Of a DNA stretch of 64,000 nucleotides, positions 16,699 to 25,339 are shown piece after piece. This stretch comes from Paenibacillus allorhizosphaerae. GTDB taxonomy: Bacteria; Bacillota; Bacilli; Paenibacillales; NBRC-103111. A model generated the notes under the pieces. It was not told where the DNA came from and did not search any database. It saw only the letters and a list, made by a program, of their open reading frames with translations. The DNA lies in assembly GCF_910594985.1 (NCBI RefSeq), contig NZ_CAJVCE010000011.1, forward strand, positions 124,001 to 188,000, given 5' to 3'. Within the stretch, counting starts at the first letter, position 1. The number at the start of each line of letters is the position of its first letter. A program made the translations under genes and the position numbers.

Positions 16699-18006
16699 TT
16701 ATTTGGAAGCGACTTTATTGAGATCGATAACGCCTTGGTAGATCGTTTCGAACAGTTCTTGCAAATCCTGCTCTTCGATGCAGGAGAAGGCGACGCGAAG
16801 GTCGGTTTCGCCGAGAGCGATCGTGCCGATGCCGTACTTGTCGAGTAGGTGCAAGCGGAGCGTTTCGGCGTCAACCGTCTTCAGCTTCAGGCACATGAAA
16901 TAGCCGGAGTTGAACGGGTAATATTCCCACACATCGCCGAATTTGCCGCTATCCAGCAGCGCTTTGACTTTATTGGCGCGGCCCTTCATAATTTCGAATT
17001 TCTCCTGCTTCTGCGCCTTGTATTCCGGCGATTGCAGCGCGCGCAGCACGAATGTCTGCGACGGATGCGGCCCGCTGGAGATGGTCGCGCGGATGATGCC
17101 CATCGTCTTTTGCTCCAGTGCGGCAAGCATCGCTTCACTTTGGCCGGCATACGTAATGAAGCCGACGCGGAAACCCCAGACGAATTCTTCCTTCGTTGCG
17201 CCGTCGATTTTGATCGACAAGACGCGCGGATGCAGATCCGCCAGCTTGCCTGCAAGCGACTCGTGAAGCGAATCTTCGAAGAAGAGGCCAAAGTAGGCAT
17301 CGTCCGTCACGGCCACGACGTTAATGCCGGCTTCCGCCGCTTCCTTGATAGCCGCGACGATGGCATTGCCTTCTTCAGGACCCGGTGTGTAGCCTGTCGG
17401 GTTGTTCGGAAAGTTCAGGACGACGATCGCTTTGCCTTTGCCCTTTTGGGCGAGCAGAGCGCTGCGCAATGCATCGGCGTTGAACTTGCGCTGTTCGTTG
17501 TACAGCGGGTAGTATACGAGCTCGGCGCCGCGGCGGATGCCGAAGGTCAGCTCGTAGTTTTCCCAGTTCTTATCCGGAATGACGACGGCGTCGCCAGGCC
17601 CTGCGAACAAGTCGGCGACGATGCTGAGGCCGTGCGTGAGCGCGTTCGTTGCGATCGGCGTGCCGAGGCTTTTGCCTTGCAGCGACGGGTTTTCTTCCAG
17701 CATTTTGACTTTCCATGCCGCACGCAGCTCCGGCTTGCCGGCCGGCGGCGCATATTCGTAAATGTCCTTTGGGTTATAAGCGGACAATGTATCTTGAATG
17801 ATTTTGAGATGCATCGGCTGCCCGTTCTCCAGAGCGGTGCCGATCGTTGCATTGAACTTGTTGGCCTTGGCTTTCGCTTCCGCGGATTGGCTCAAAATGC
17901 CGACCTTCGGAAAATAAATTTGTTTGCCTAGCTCGGATAACATCTCGTACACATGCGGATTCTCTTTGGCGATCGTATCGCACAGCTGTTGGGCAAGAGG
18001 GTTCAT
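16699..18006 (-). CDS. Class I/II aminotransferase
   Basis: A 435-residue PLP enzyme of fold type I. Recognisable parts are NFPNNPTGYTP (cofactor and substrate site), AVTDDAYFGLF, and the PLP lysine in KIDGATKEEFVWGFRVGF. It uses alpha-amino and alpha-keto acids; the exact pair is not clear, though AspC/tyrosine-type enzymes look similar. Length fits the family. AGGATGAAAGG precedes the ATG. It is a single gene with its own terminator. Confidence 0.88.
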   Translation of the reverse strand: MNPLAQQLCDTIAKENPHVYEMLSELGKQIYFPKVGILSQSAEAKAKANKFNATIGTALENGQPMHLKIIQDTLSAYNPKDIYEYAPPAGKPELRAAWKVKMLEENPSLQGKSLGTPIATNALTHGLSIVADLFAGPGDAVVIPDKNWENYELTFGIRRGAELVYYPLYNEQRKFNADALRSALLAQKGKGKAIVVLNFPNNPTGYTPGPEEGNAIVAAIKEAAEAGINVVAVTDDAYFGLFFEDSLHESLAGKLADLHPRVLSIKIDGATKEEFVWGFRVGFITYAGQSEAMLAALEQKTMGIIRATISSGPHPSQTFVLRALQSPEYKAQKQEKFEIMKGRANKVKALLDSGKFGDVWEYYPFNSGYFMCLKLKTVDAETLRLHLLDKYGIGTIALGETDLRVAFSCIEEQDLQELFETIYQGVIDLNKVASK

Positions 18007-18196
18007 TACCTTTCATCCTTCCATGTTCTTCTTCTTGGCATTAGCCAATATTATATCACTTTACCGCAGCAGCGTCACGGCCGTCTTGGAACTTTGGCGG
18101 AATATTTTCAGAGGAACGGCTTGGTTTTGTTAAATCGGCTGTGATACGATAGAAGCGGCTACCACGGTAGCGTTTACTGCGTCAGGAGGTCTACGG

Positions 18197-18961
18197 GTGA
18201 CAGCCATCAAACGATACGAGAAAATTATGGAGCTCCTCATGGCTCAGAGGGAAGTGTCCGTGGCGGACCTTGCCGAGCGGCTCGGAGTGACGGGAAAAAC
18301 AATCCGGCAAGATTTGGTCAAGCTGGAGGGCAAAGGTGTGCTGGTCCGAACCCACGGCGGCGCCGTGCTTGCGAACGAGAACTACTCGGGCCTGCTTCAG
18401 GAACATGCGCCGAGCAGCAAGCGGAAGGACGAGAAGCAGCAGGCGGCGGCATGCGCCCTCGGGTTCATCGAACCGGGCGACATCATCGCGCTAGACAGCG
18501 GCAGCACGACGCTGGAGATTGCAAGAGGGCTCGACGACATACCGCTGACGGTCATTACCAACGATCTGTATATCATCGGCGAGCTGATCAAGAAAGAGCA
18601 GATCCGGCTCGTCGTACCCGGCGGTTTCCGCAGCCGCAACCTGCTGGTCAATGAAGATGCCGGCCGTTTTTTGCGGAAGCTGAACGTGCAGAAGGCGTTT
18701 TTGTCGACGACTGGCATTCACGCCGATTACGGCTTTACGATATTTACGCAAATGCATGTGGAGCAGAAGCGGGCGATGATTGAGACCGCAAGACATGTAT
18801 ACTGCGTGGCCGACCATGCCAAATTCGACAAATGCGCGCTCATTACATTCGCCGGATTGTCCGAGGTAGCCACGATCGTTACGGACCCGTCCGTCTCTGA
18901 CGATACGGTGCGTAAATATGAACTTCTCGGCGTTCGTATTGAACGGACTTCTCATGACTAA
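18197..18961 (+). CDS. DeoR family transcriptional regulator
   Basis: A 254-residue sugar-type repressor. The N-terminal HTH (residues 3-55: RYEKIMELLMAQREVSVADL, then TGKTIRQDLVKLEGKG) ends in RTHGGAVL, the DeoR hallmark. The C-terminal DeoRC domain has DSGSTTLEIARGL, which binds a phosphosugar. The start is GTG at 18197, fixed by AGGAGGT six bases before. kduI lies about 100 bases downstream with its own promoter, so this regulator may control pectin/uronate breakdown; that link is inferred. Confidence 0.9.
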   Translation: MTAIKRYEKIMELLMAQREVSVADLAERLGVTGKTIRQDLVKLEGKGVLVRTHGGAVLANENYSGLLQEHAPSSKRKDEKQQAAACALGFIEPGDIIALDSGSTTLEIARGLDDIPLTVITNDLYIIGELIKKEQIRLVVPGGFRSRNLLVNEDAGRFLRKLNVQKAFLSTTGIHADYGFTIFTQMHVEQKRAMIETARHVYCVADHAKFDKCALITFAGLSEVATIVTDPSVSDDTVRKYELLGVRIERTSHD

Positions 18962-18993
18962 TCAGGTTCATTTTGGTTTAAATTTTTTTGTAA

Positions 18994-19023
18994 TTGAACT
19001 TAAATAAACATTCGGGTTATAAT
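18994..19023 (+). promoter_or_regulatory. Promoter of kduI
   Basis: TTGAAC (18994-18999) and TATAAT (19018-19023) with an 18-base spacer, between the DeoR gene and kduI. Confidence 0.65.
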
Positions 19024-19063
19024 AGTGTTGCTAAGAAAATGCACTCCGGGAGGAATTGAAATC

Positions 19064-19897
19064 ATGGAAATCCGTTATGCCGTAAGCCCCGCAGAGACGA
19101 AAACGCTCGGTACCGAGCAATTGCGCAAAGAATTTTTGATTGAAAATCTGTTTGCGCCGGGCGAACTGAAACTTGTCTACTCGCACGTGGATCGCTTTAT
19201 TACAGGCGGCGTCATTCCGACGAACGAGCCGGTCAAGCTCGAAGCGGACAAGCATACCATGGGTGCGGACTATTTCTTGGAGCGCCGCGAAATCGGGATC
19301 ATCAACGTAGGGCCGAAAGGCTATGTTACCGTTGACGGCACCGAGTACGAAATGGACAGCAAAGATGGTTTGTACGTTGGTCTAGGCAACAAGGACGTCA
19401 CGTTCCGCAGCGCAGACCCGTCCAATCCGGCGCGTTTTTATTTCAACTCGACGCCGGCTCACAGAAATTACCCGACCGAGAAAATTGCGATTTCCCAGGC
19501 AGATCCGCAGCATCTGGGTTCGATCACGAACTCCAACGAGCGGACGATCTACAGATACATTCACCTGAACGGCGTGAAAAGCTGCCAGCTCGTTATGGGC
19601 ATGACGCTGCTGAAGCCGGGCAACATGTGGAATACGATGCCTTGCCATACGCATAACCGTCGTTCCGAGGTTTATTTTTACTTCGATATGCCGGAAGACG
19701 GCGTCGTGTTCCATCTGATGGGCGAGCCGACGGAAACCCGCCATGTCGTTATGCGCAACGAGCAGGCGGTCATTTCTCCTAGCTGGTCGATCCATAGCGG
19801 TGTCGGCACAAGCAATTATACGTTCATTTGGGGAATGGCCGGCGAGAACCAAGAGTTCTCCGACATGGACATGGTCGCAATGAAAGATTTGAAATAA
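19064..19897 (+). CDS. kduI: 5-dehydro-4-deoxy-D-glucuronate isomerase
   Basis: A 277-residue cupin-fold zinc enzyme that converts 5-keto-4-deoxyuronate to 2,5-diketo-3-deoxygluconate in breakdown of pectin and other uronides. The zinc ligands are visible as His195, His197, Glu202 and His244 (CHTHNRRSE and SWSIHSG). The ATG at 19064 has a GGGAGGAA site and gives the normal length. The partner kduD is not in the window. It is probably regulated by the DeoR protein upstream. Confidence 0.96.
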   Translation: MEIRYAVSPAETKTLGTEQLRKEFLIENLFAPGELKLVYSHVDRFITGGVIPTNEPVKLEADKHTMGADYFLERREIGIINVGPKGYVTVDGTEYEMDSKDGLYVGLGNKDVTFRSADPSNPARFYFNSTPAHRNYPTEKIAISQADPQHLGSITNSNERTIYRYIHLNGVKSCQLVMGMTLLKPGNMWNTMPCHTHNRRSEVYFYFDMPEDGVVFHLMGEPTETRHVVMRNEQAVISPSWSIHSGVGTSNYTFIWGMAGENQEFSDMDMVAMKDLK

Positions 19898-19923
19898 GGT
19901 TGTTCCACTGTTACAAGACAAAG

Positions 19924-19962
19924 GCACAAGCGCGCGAATCATCGCGAGGCTTGTGCTTTTTT
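19924..19962 (+). terminator. Terminator after kduI
   Basis: GCACAAGC (19924-19931) pairs with GCTTGTGC (19949-19956), followed by TTTTTTG. Confidence 0.88.
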
Positions 19963-20200
19963 GCTTCATCATAAGAGCTTCGTTCAGAAACTTTTTAAAA
20001 ATAGGTGAGTGGTTGCGCCATCCGGCAGCGTAGTAAACAATAAAGGGACTGAAGCGGCATCCGCAGGATGGGGGTTGCATGGAGATTAATGAAGAAAATG
20101 CCGGCATGGAGCTGGCGAGGCGCAACCCGCAGGCGCCTTAAAGGGCCGTGGAACATCGAGCTGGGTCAAATGCCCTCAGCGGCGGAGCGGTAAGGAGCGT
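19963..20200. other. Intergenic, no gene seen
   Basis: About 240 bases between the kduI terminator and the glutaminase stop. No supported open frame, promoter or repeat was found here; short frames lack ribosome binding sites. Confidence 0.5.
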
Positions 20201-21151
20201 TTAGAAAAGGCTCCAGTCGAATTCGCCGGACAGCGTCTCCAGCAGATGCACGCCGGCGACGCTGTTGCCTTTGTCGTTGAGCGCCGGCCCGACGACGCCG
20301 ATGCCGTAGCGTCCGGGCACAAGGGCGAGAATGCCGCCGGCGACGCCGCTCTTGGCAGGCAGCCCGGCACGGATGGCGAATTCGCCGGAAGCGTTGTACA
20401 TGCCGCAGGACACCATGAACGTCTTGGCGATCTGCACGTAGCGGCGGGGAATCAGCTCGCGGCCGCTCTGCGGATCTTTGCCGTTCAGCGCCAGCACGAG
20501 CGCCATTCGGGCGAGCTGGCGGCATGTGATTTCGACGGAGCAATGCTTAAAGTACACGTCCAGTACTTCTTCGACGTCATCCTGCTCTTCCAGCACCCGG
20601 TTGTCTTTCAGGAAATAAGCGAGCGACCGGTTACGGTGAGCGGTGGCGGACTCGGAACGGTACACGGCTTCGTTCCACTTCAGCGACGGCGCGTCCGCCA
20701 GCTCGCGGAAGAACGCGAGGATGCGTTCCGCTTTCGCGGCCGGGCTGCCGCCGCGAATCAATGAACTGATGGCGATCGCTCCGGCATTGATCAGCGGGTT
20801 GAACGGAATGCCCGGCTCCACCAGCTCCAGCTTCAGCATGGAATTGAAATCGTCGCCGGTCGGCTCCATCCCGACTTTCCGGAACACGCCTTCTTCGCCG
20901 TGATCCATCAAGGCCAGAATGAGCGTGAACACTTTGGAGATGCTCTGCATCGTGAAGGACAAGCCGCAGTCGCCGAGGGTGAGCGACTGTCCTTCCGTGC
21001 TCATGATTGTAATGCCGAGCGCGTCGGCGGGCGCGTGGGCGAGCTCGGGTATGTATGTGGCCGGACGGCCTTTGTGGGATTCCCGGCGGCTTTCCTCAAG
21101 CCAAGAAGGAAGTTGCTTCGTTAATCGTTCCCATTCGGATGCGGCGGTCAT
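20201..21151 (-). CDS. glsA: Glutaminase A
   Basis: A 316-residue serine-dependent beta-lactamase-like glutaminase that makes glutamate and ammonia from glutamine. Visible marks are the SISK motif with nucleophile Ser and its Lys, NPLINAGAI, and the RNRSLAYFLKDN region. The ATG at 21151 has AGAGGAG eight bases before; an upstream GTG at 21160 is in frame but less likely. B. subtilis relatives are induced by glutamine, but no two-component system is seen here. Single gene. Confidence 0.95.
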   Translation of the reverse strand: MTAASEWERLTKQLPSWLEESRRESHKGRPATYIPELAHAPADALGITIMSTEGQSLTLGDCGLSFTMQSISKVFTLILALMDHGEEGVFRKVGMEPTGDDFNSMLKLELVEPGIPFNPLINAGAIAISSLIRGGSPAAKAERILAFFRELADAPSLKWNEAVYRSESATAHRNRSLAYFLKDNRVLEEQDDVEEVLDVYFKHCSVEITCRQLARMALVLALNGKDPQSGRELIPRRYVQIAKTFMVSCGMYNASGEFAIRAGLPAKSGVAGGILALVPGRYGIGVVGPALNDKGNSVAGVHLLETLSGEFDWSLF

Positions 21152-21375
21152 CGGATACACTCCTCTGTCATAATAAACCTATATTTGTCATTCATCGTCC
21201 CGGCCATAACTATTCGACATCTTTCCGGCGCCTTCCTGCCGCTTGGAGCCGCTCCGACACTAACGGCAGGACAACGACAGAGGCAAGGCCGGAATCGGCA
21301 GGCTTTATCGGTATCCCGGCAAGATGAGGTACACGAGGTATTCGCTTTTCGTTCAAATGCGAAGCGATGGGATGA

Positions 21376-21404
21376 TTGAATATTATATCCGTTCCCCCTA
21401 CAAT
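21376..21404 (+). promoter_or_regulatory. Promoter of the WYL regulator
   Basis: TTGAAT (21376-21381) and TACAAT (21399-21404) with a 17-base spacer. The rest of the 306-base divergent region between glsA and this gene (21152-21457) shows nothing else clear. Confidence 0.6.
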
Positions 21405-21457
21405 AAAACAATGGAGTGTACCGTCTGACCCTTAAGTTGGCGGAGAAAGGAGCGCTT

Positions 21458-22465
21458 ATGTCCAAAGCCGATAATATGCTTTCCATTTTATGGCTGCTCA
21501 AAACGAGAAAGCGGATGACCGCTCAACAGCTGTCGGAAGAGCTGGAAATCCATATCCGCACCGTGTACCGGTATATTGACGCTTTATGCGCGAGCGGCGT
21601 CCCAATCGTGGCCGATTCCGGGCATAACGGCGGCTACAGCCTGCTGGACCATTTTACCGAGGTGCCGCTATTTTTCGATTTGGACGAGCAGAAGGCGCTC
21701 ATTCAAGCGGCGATCTTCGCGCAGGAGTCCGGCTTTCCTCATGGAGATGCGATGAACCGTGCGGTCTCCAAGCTGAAAAGGTACACGAATCCGGAACAGC
21801 AACAGACGCTTGAACGCCATACGGCCGGGTTCGAGGTGATCCGCCCGCCTGCCGACGCAGCGCTTGAAGCCGTACTGCAGCAGCTGGAACTGTCCGTTGC
21901 CGGAGGGCGGACGCTCGGTATGGACTACGTCAAGCGGTCCGGAGCGGTTACTGAGAACCGGCGCATCGATCCGTACGGGATCGTGTATTGGAAAGGAAGC
22001 TGGTACGTCGTCGCATTTTGTCATCTGCGCAAGGAGCTTCGCAGCTTTCGCGCCGATCGCATCCAAGCGTTGTTCGCCACGGATGAGGGATTCGAGCGGC
22101 CTTCATCTTTTTCCGCAAGTGAGTATTTCTTAAAGCATTTAATTCCCGAGCCGGAGGGGCAGGAAGACCTAGTTTCCGTATGGCTTGAAGGAAGCCCACG
22201 GTCGATCGGCGACGTATGCCGGCACTGGCTGCTGGGACACACCGTGGTCGAACGGTCGGAGCACAGAGTGAATCTTCGTCTGGATGCAAAATCCACCCTG
22301 GCCTTCGTCCCGTACTTTTTGCTGTCTTACGGGAAGTCGCTTCGCGTGCTGGAACCGTCCTCGCTCATCGAACAGACGGCCGAGCTCGCGGCGGACCTGT
22401 ACGATTATTACCGCACAATGAGGCAAGAGCCGGCAGCGGACCGCGAGGACGACAGGAAGGATTAG
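21458..22465 (+). CDS. YafY-type HTH/WYL domain regulator
   Basis: A 335-residue protein. The N-terminal HTH_11 (residues 1-60: KRMTAQQLSEELEIHIRTVYRYIDAL) reads DNA; a WYL domain (about 140-210, GIVYWKGSWYVVAFCHLRKELRSFRADRI) probably binds a ligand. Such regulators answer to DNA damage or metabolites. GAAAGGAG before the ATG at 21458 decides the start. Its 3' end overlaps by four bases the convergent flavin-binding protein gene. Confidence 0.9.
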   Translation: MSKADNMLSILWLLKTRKRMTAQQLSEELEIHIRTVYRYIDALCASGVPIVADSGHNGGYSLLDHFTEVPLFFDLDEQKALIQAAIFAQESGFPHGDAMNRAVSKLKRYTNPEQQQTLERHTAGFEVIRPPADAALEAVLQQLELSVAGGRTLGMDYVKRSGAVTENRRIDPYGIVYWKGSWYVVAFCHLRKELRSFRADRIQALFATDEGFERPSSFSASEYFLKHLIPEPEGQEDLVSVWLEGSPRSIGDVCRHWLLGHTVVERSEHRVNLRLDAKSTLAFVPYFLLSYGKSLRVLEPSSLIEQTAELAADLYDYYRTMRQEPAADREDDRKD

Positions 22466-23085
22466 GCTTCCTCGCGATGGTGCGGACAAAACGCTTTCAT
22501 CAGCGCGATCGTCTCCGCATCCAAATCCCGTCCGCGACCGGCCAGCCCTTCCGAAATTTTAGTGAACTTTTCCTCGTTCAAATTTTGTCCGAGCTTGAAT
22601 TTCCCGGTCATTTGCTCAATTCGGATGCGAACGACGGAAGTCGCCCGCAATTGCGGCTCGTAATCCGGATCGGACGGGTCGATCGGCGCATAACCGCCTT
22701 CAGGCTGCAGCTTGCGCATGAATGCGGCGAGCGCGTCCGCTTTTTGCTGAAGTTCCGTGACGATTTCAGCATAGCCTTTGATAAGCACCGATTTGAAATA
22801 AGCGGTAGCGGGACAAGCCAGCTTCGGATCAAGAAAATGCGACGGAATGATGGCATATTCTTTGGATACGGAGAAAGTCGCTTTCGGCTCCGTCTTCAAA
22901 TTGCGCATCTTTTGCCCGACCTTGCTGCCGTGGAAGTAAACGGCACCATCAGAGTATACGAAGTTCAGAGGCGTTAGCTCCGGCCATCCGTCTTCCCCTT
23001 GCGTGCCAAGAACGCCGTAGCTCGCTTCATCGAGCAGTGCCCCGATTTCCCCGAGGTCCATCACTTCAAACTCATTTCTTCTCAT
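22462..23085 (-). CDS. Pyridoxamine 5'-phosphate oxidase-like flavoprotein
   Basis: A 207-residue split-barrel FMN-binding protein. The start (SYGVLGTQGEDGWPELTPLNFVY) and following KVGQKMRNLKTEPKATFSV are typical of PNPOx-like proteins of the NimA-related kind (nitroimidazole resistance protein A), which bind FMN or heme; the true activity is not known. It begins three bases after the GNAT gene stop, so both are one operon, divergent from the MocR regulator that probably controls them. Confidence 0.87.
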   Translation of the reverse strand: MRRNEFEVMDLGEIGALLDEASYGVLGTQGEDGWPELTPLNFVYSDGAVYFHGSKVGQKMRNLKTEPKATFSVSKEYAIIPSHFLDPKLACPATAYFKSVLIKGYAEIVTELQQKADALAAFMRKLQPEGGYAPIDPSDPDYEPQLRATSVVRIRIEQMTGKFKLGQNLNEEKFTKISEGLAGRGRDLDAETIALMKAFCPHHREEA

Positions 23086-23088
23086 CTA

Positions 23089-23559
23089 TCATTCCTCCAA
23101 CGACAGAAAATAATGGTAAAAATCCACATCTCTTTTATACCCGGCCGCTTCATATAACCGCTGCGCCTTCTTGTTGTCCGCTGCCGTAGCCAATTCGAGC
23201 CCTTTGGCTCCCGTCTCGGCCGCATGCTTGCGGGCCGCTTCCAGCAGTGCCCGACCGGCGCCTTGCCCCCGAAACTCGGCTTCGACATACAGGTCGTTCA
23301 ACACCCACAGCTTTTTCATGGAAACGGAGGACAACATCGGGTACAGCTGGGTAAAGCCGTGGGGCCGGCCCCGCTCGTCCGCGAAGGCAAAATAGATGAC
23401 CGATTGGTTCGATTGCAAATTGTTCCGTAAAAAAGCATCGGCTCCGCCAAGGTCGGAGTTTTGTCCGTAAAATTGGCGATACCGGTCAAAAAGGGGAGCG
23501 AGGTTCGGAATGTCCTGCAAAAGAGCGCGTTCAATGTGAATGTGTTGCTGGGAAGTCAT
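23089..23559 (-). CDS. GNAT family N-acetyltransferase
   Basis: A 156-residue acetyl-CoA-dependent transferase. Motif A is RGQGAGRALLEAARKHA (about residues 95-111), after the strand WVLNDLYVEAEFRG; the end KKAQRLYEAAGYKRD is typical. The substrate is not known. The frame is open upstream to 23724, but the ATG at 23559 has an AAGGAGG site and gives the normal length. First gene of a two-gene operon with the flavoprotein. Confidence 0.9.
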   Translation of the reverse strand: MTSQQHIHIERALLQDIPNLAPLFDRYRQFYGQNSDLGGADAFLRNNLQSNQSVIYFAFADERGRPHGFTQLYPMLSSVSMKKLWVLNDLYVEAEFRGQGAGRALLEAARKHAAETGAKGLELATAADNKKAQRLYEAAGYKRDVDFYHYFLSLEE

Positions 23560-23651
23560 GTGGGTTTGCCTCCTTGATGTGGTATCGGCTGCTTGGAAAA
23601 CGATGTGGGAATTAGATGCAAGTTTACACGGTTCATTGACAATGAAAAAGA

Positions 23652-23681
23652 ACCAATTTAAAGTATTTTTATTAGACCAAT
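23652..23681. promoter_or_regulatory. Putative MocR-type direct-repeat operator
   Basis: The hexamer ACCAAT occurs twice in the same orientation (23652-23657 and 23676-23681), 24 bases apart, in the divergent region between the GNAT operon and the MocR regulator. MocR/PdxR-type regulators are known to use direct repeats. A TTGACA box lies just left of it (about 23637). The assignment is inferred. Confidence 0.4.
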
Positions 23682-23722
23682 AATGTTGGACAAGATCCAT
23701 GGGCAAGGGAGAAGGGGAACGC

Positions 23723-25198
23723 ATGCATTTTCAAATCCCGTATTACTCCTATAGGGAACGATACGATACGAAGCTGCTGGCGCTTTATCATGCGCTCAAA
23801 GATACGATTACCGGGGGCGTGCTGGCCTATGACTCACGGATTCCTTCCACCCGGGAGCTTGCGCAGCTGTACGGGCTGTCGCGCGGTACGGCCAATCAAG
23901 TTTACGAGATGCTGACATCGGAAGGATATGTGCGCAGCGAAACGGGGCGGGGGACATTCGTATCGTACCGGCTAAGCCCGGGAGCGGCCGGAACCGGGCC
24001 GGGCATGGAGGCGGCGCGGACGCCGTCCTTCCGCTTATCTCCATGGGGGGAGCGCGTGCAGCAGATCTCGTCTCGCGAGGAGGATGCTGCCTTACAGCCG
24101 GACCCTCCGGCTGTCATCGATTTTAGCCGCTTCGCCCCGGACCCGGGCGCGTTTCCGCGGGAAGCGTGGACCCGCTGCCTGTACGCGCAAGTGCGCGAGC
24201 TGAGCAGTCCCGCGGGGCCCTTGAGGGCGCATCCGGCGCAGGGGTGCCTGGCGCTGCGCGAGGCGATCGCCCGCTACTTGCGGCGCGCCCGCGGCATGGC
24301 GGTGCAGCCCGAGCACGTCGCCGTCACCGGCGGCTCGATGCAGGCGCTGGCGCTGCTCGCGCAGCTGCTCATCGGCGAAGGCGAGGCGGCCGTCGTCGAA
24401 ACCCCGGCGTACACGGGCACCCGCCGGGCGATAGTCGCCGCGGGCGGGCGCTGCACCGACGCGATCGTCGATGCGCAGGGCATCGTTCCGGCGGATTGGG
24501 ACGCGAAGGCGGCGTTCGTCACGCCGACGCGGCAGTTTCCGACCGGCGCGGTGCTTAGCCTTGAGCGGCGGCAGGCGCTGCTGCGGTGGGCGTACGAGCG
24601 CGAAGCCGTCATCGTCGAAGACGATTACGACAGCGAGTTCCGCCACCGGGGCAAAAGCCTGGAGCCGCTCAAGGCGCTCGACCGCGAGGAGCGGGTCGTC
24701 TATGTCGGCAGCTTCACGAAGACGCTGCTGCCGGGGCTGCGCCTCGGCTATGCCGTGCTGCCGCCGGCGCTGGCCGAGCCGTTCGCGCGGGCGCTGGCGC
24801 ACTATGAGCCGCAGCCGGTCCATCTGCTCGAGCAGATGGGGCTTGCCGCATTCATGGCCTCCGGCGAGTACGAGCGGCATTTACGGCGGATGAAAAGGAT
24901 CTACAGCCGTAAATTTCATAGCTTGACGCAGCTGCTCCAATCGGAGCTCAGCGGCCTCTTCGATTGGGTGGAAAGCGATGCGGGACTTCATGTGTTCGGT
25001 TGGTGGCGGGGGACGGCGGAATCGTATGCGGCGTACAGAAGGCGCTGTTTCGCCGCTGGCGTCAAGTGGGCGGAAGTGCCCGTGGCGGCAAGCGATGGGC
25101 AATGGAGGCAGGGGTTGTACTTGAATTTTCCGCATATACCGGAGGAAGCGCTGCGCGAAGGCGTTTTTCGCATGAAGCAGGCCGAATCCGGCTGCTGA
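23723..25198 (+). CDS. MocR/PdxR family regulator (GntR HTH plus aminotransferase domain)
   Basis: A 491-residue chimeric regulator. A GntR winged helix covers residues 20-75 (IPSTRELAQLYGLSRGTANQ), then a linker, then an inactive-type aminotransferase domain with EDDYDSEFRHRG and the PLP lysine in SFTKTLLPGLRLGY. Such proteins sense PLP or amino compounds; PdxR relatives control vitamin B6 synthesis. The neighbour across the promoter encodes a PNPOx-like protein, which fits a B6-linked role. The ATG at 23723 has GAAGGGG before it; 23699 is an alternative. Confidence 0.9.
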   Translation: MHFQIPYYSYRERYDTKLLALYHALKDTITGGVLAYDSRIPSTRELAQLYGLSRGTANQVYEMLTSEGYVRSETGRGTFVSYRLSPGAAGTGPGMEAARTPSFRLSPWGERVQQISSREEDAALQPDPPAVIDFSRFAPDPGAFPREAWTRCLYAQVRELSSPAGPLRAHPAQGCLALREAIARYLRRARGMAVQPEHVAVTGGSMQALALLAQLLIGEGEAAVVETPAYTGTRRAIVAAGGRCTDAIVDAQGIVPADWDAKAAFVTPTRQFPTGAVLSLERRQALLRWAYEREAVIVEDDYDSEFRHRGKSLEPLKALDREERVVYVGSFTKTLLPGLRLGYAVLPPALAEPFARALAHYEPQPVHLLEQMGLAAFMASGEYERHLRRMKRIYSRKFHSLTQLLQSELSGLFDWVESDAGLHVFGWWRGTAESYAAYRRRCFAAGVKWAEVPVAASDGQWRQGLYLNFPHIPEEALREGVFRMKQAESGC

Positions 25199-25255
25199 AG
25201 CCGGGTGCTGCGGTTGGCGGCAGTGTGTGACACGGCAACTTCGGGCTAGGCATAC

Positions 25256-25298
25256 AAAAAGCTCCGATTTCCCGGGAACAGGAAGATTCGGAGCTTTT
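25256..25298. terminator. Bidirectional terminator
   Basis: AAAAAGCTCCGA (25256-25267) pairs with TCGGAGCTTTT (25288-25298). It separates the convergent MocR and MFS genes. Confidence 0.85.
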
Positions 25299-25339
25299 GA
25301 GCGCGATGCGAAGAGACGGTTATGATGTCATCCGCTGCA

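Noticed and set aside
24092..24880. 262-residue minus-strand frame in the MocR gene
   Set aside because: Typical antisense shadow in GC-rich coding DNA; the plus-strand protein is clear.
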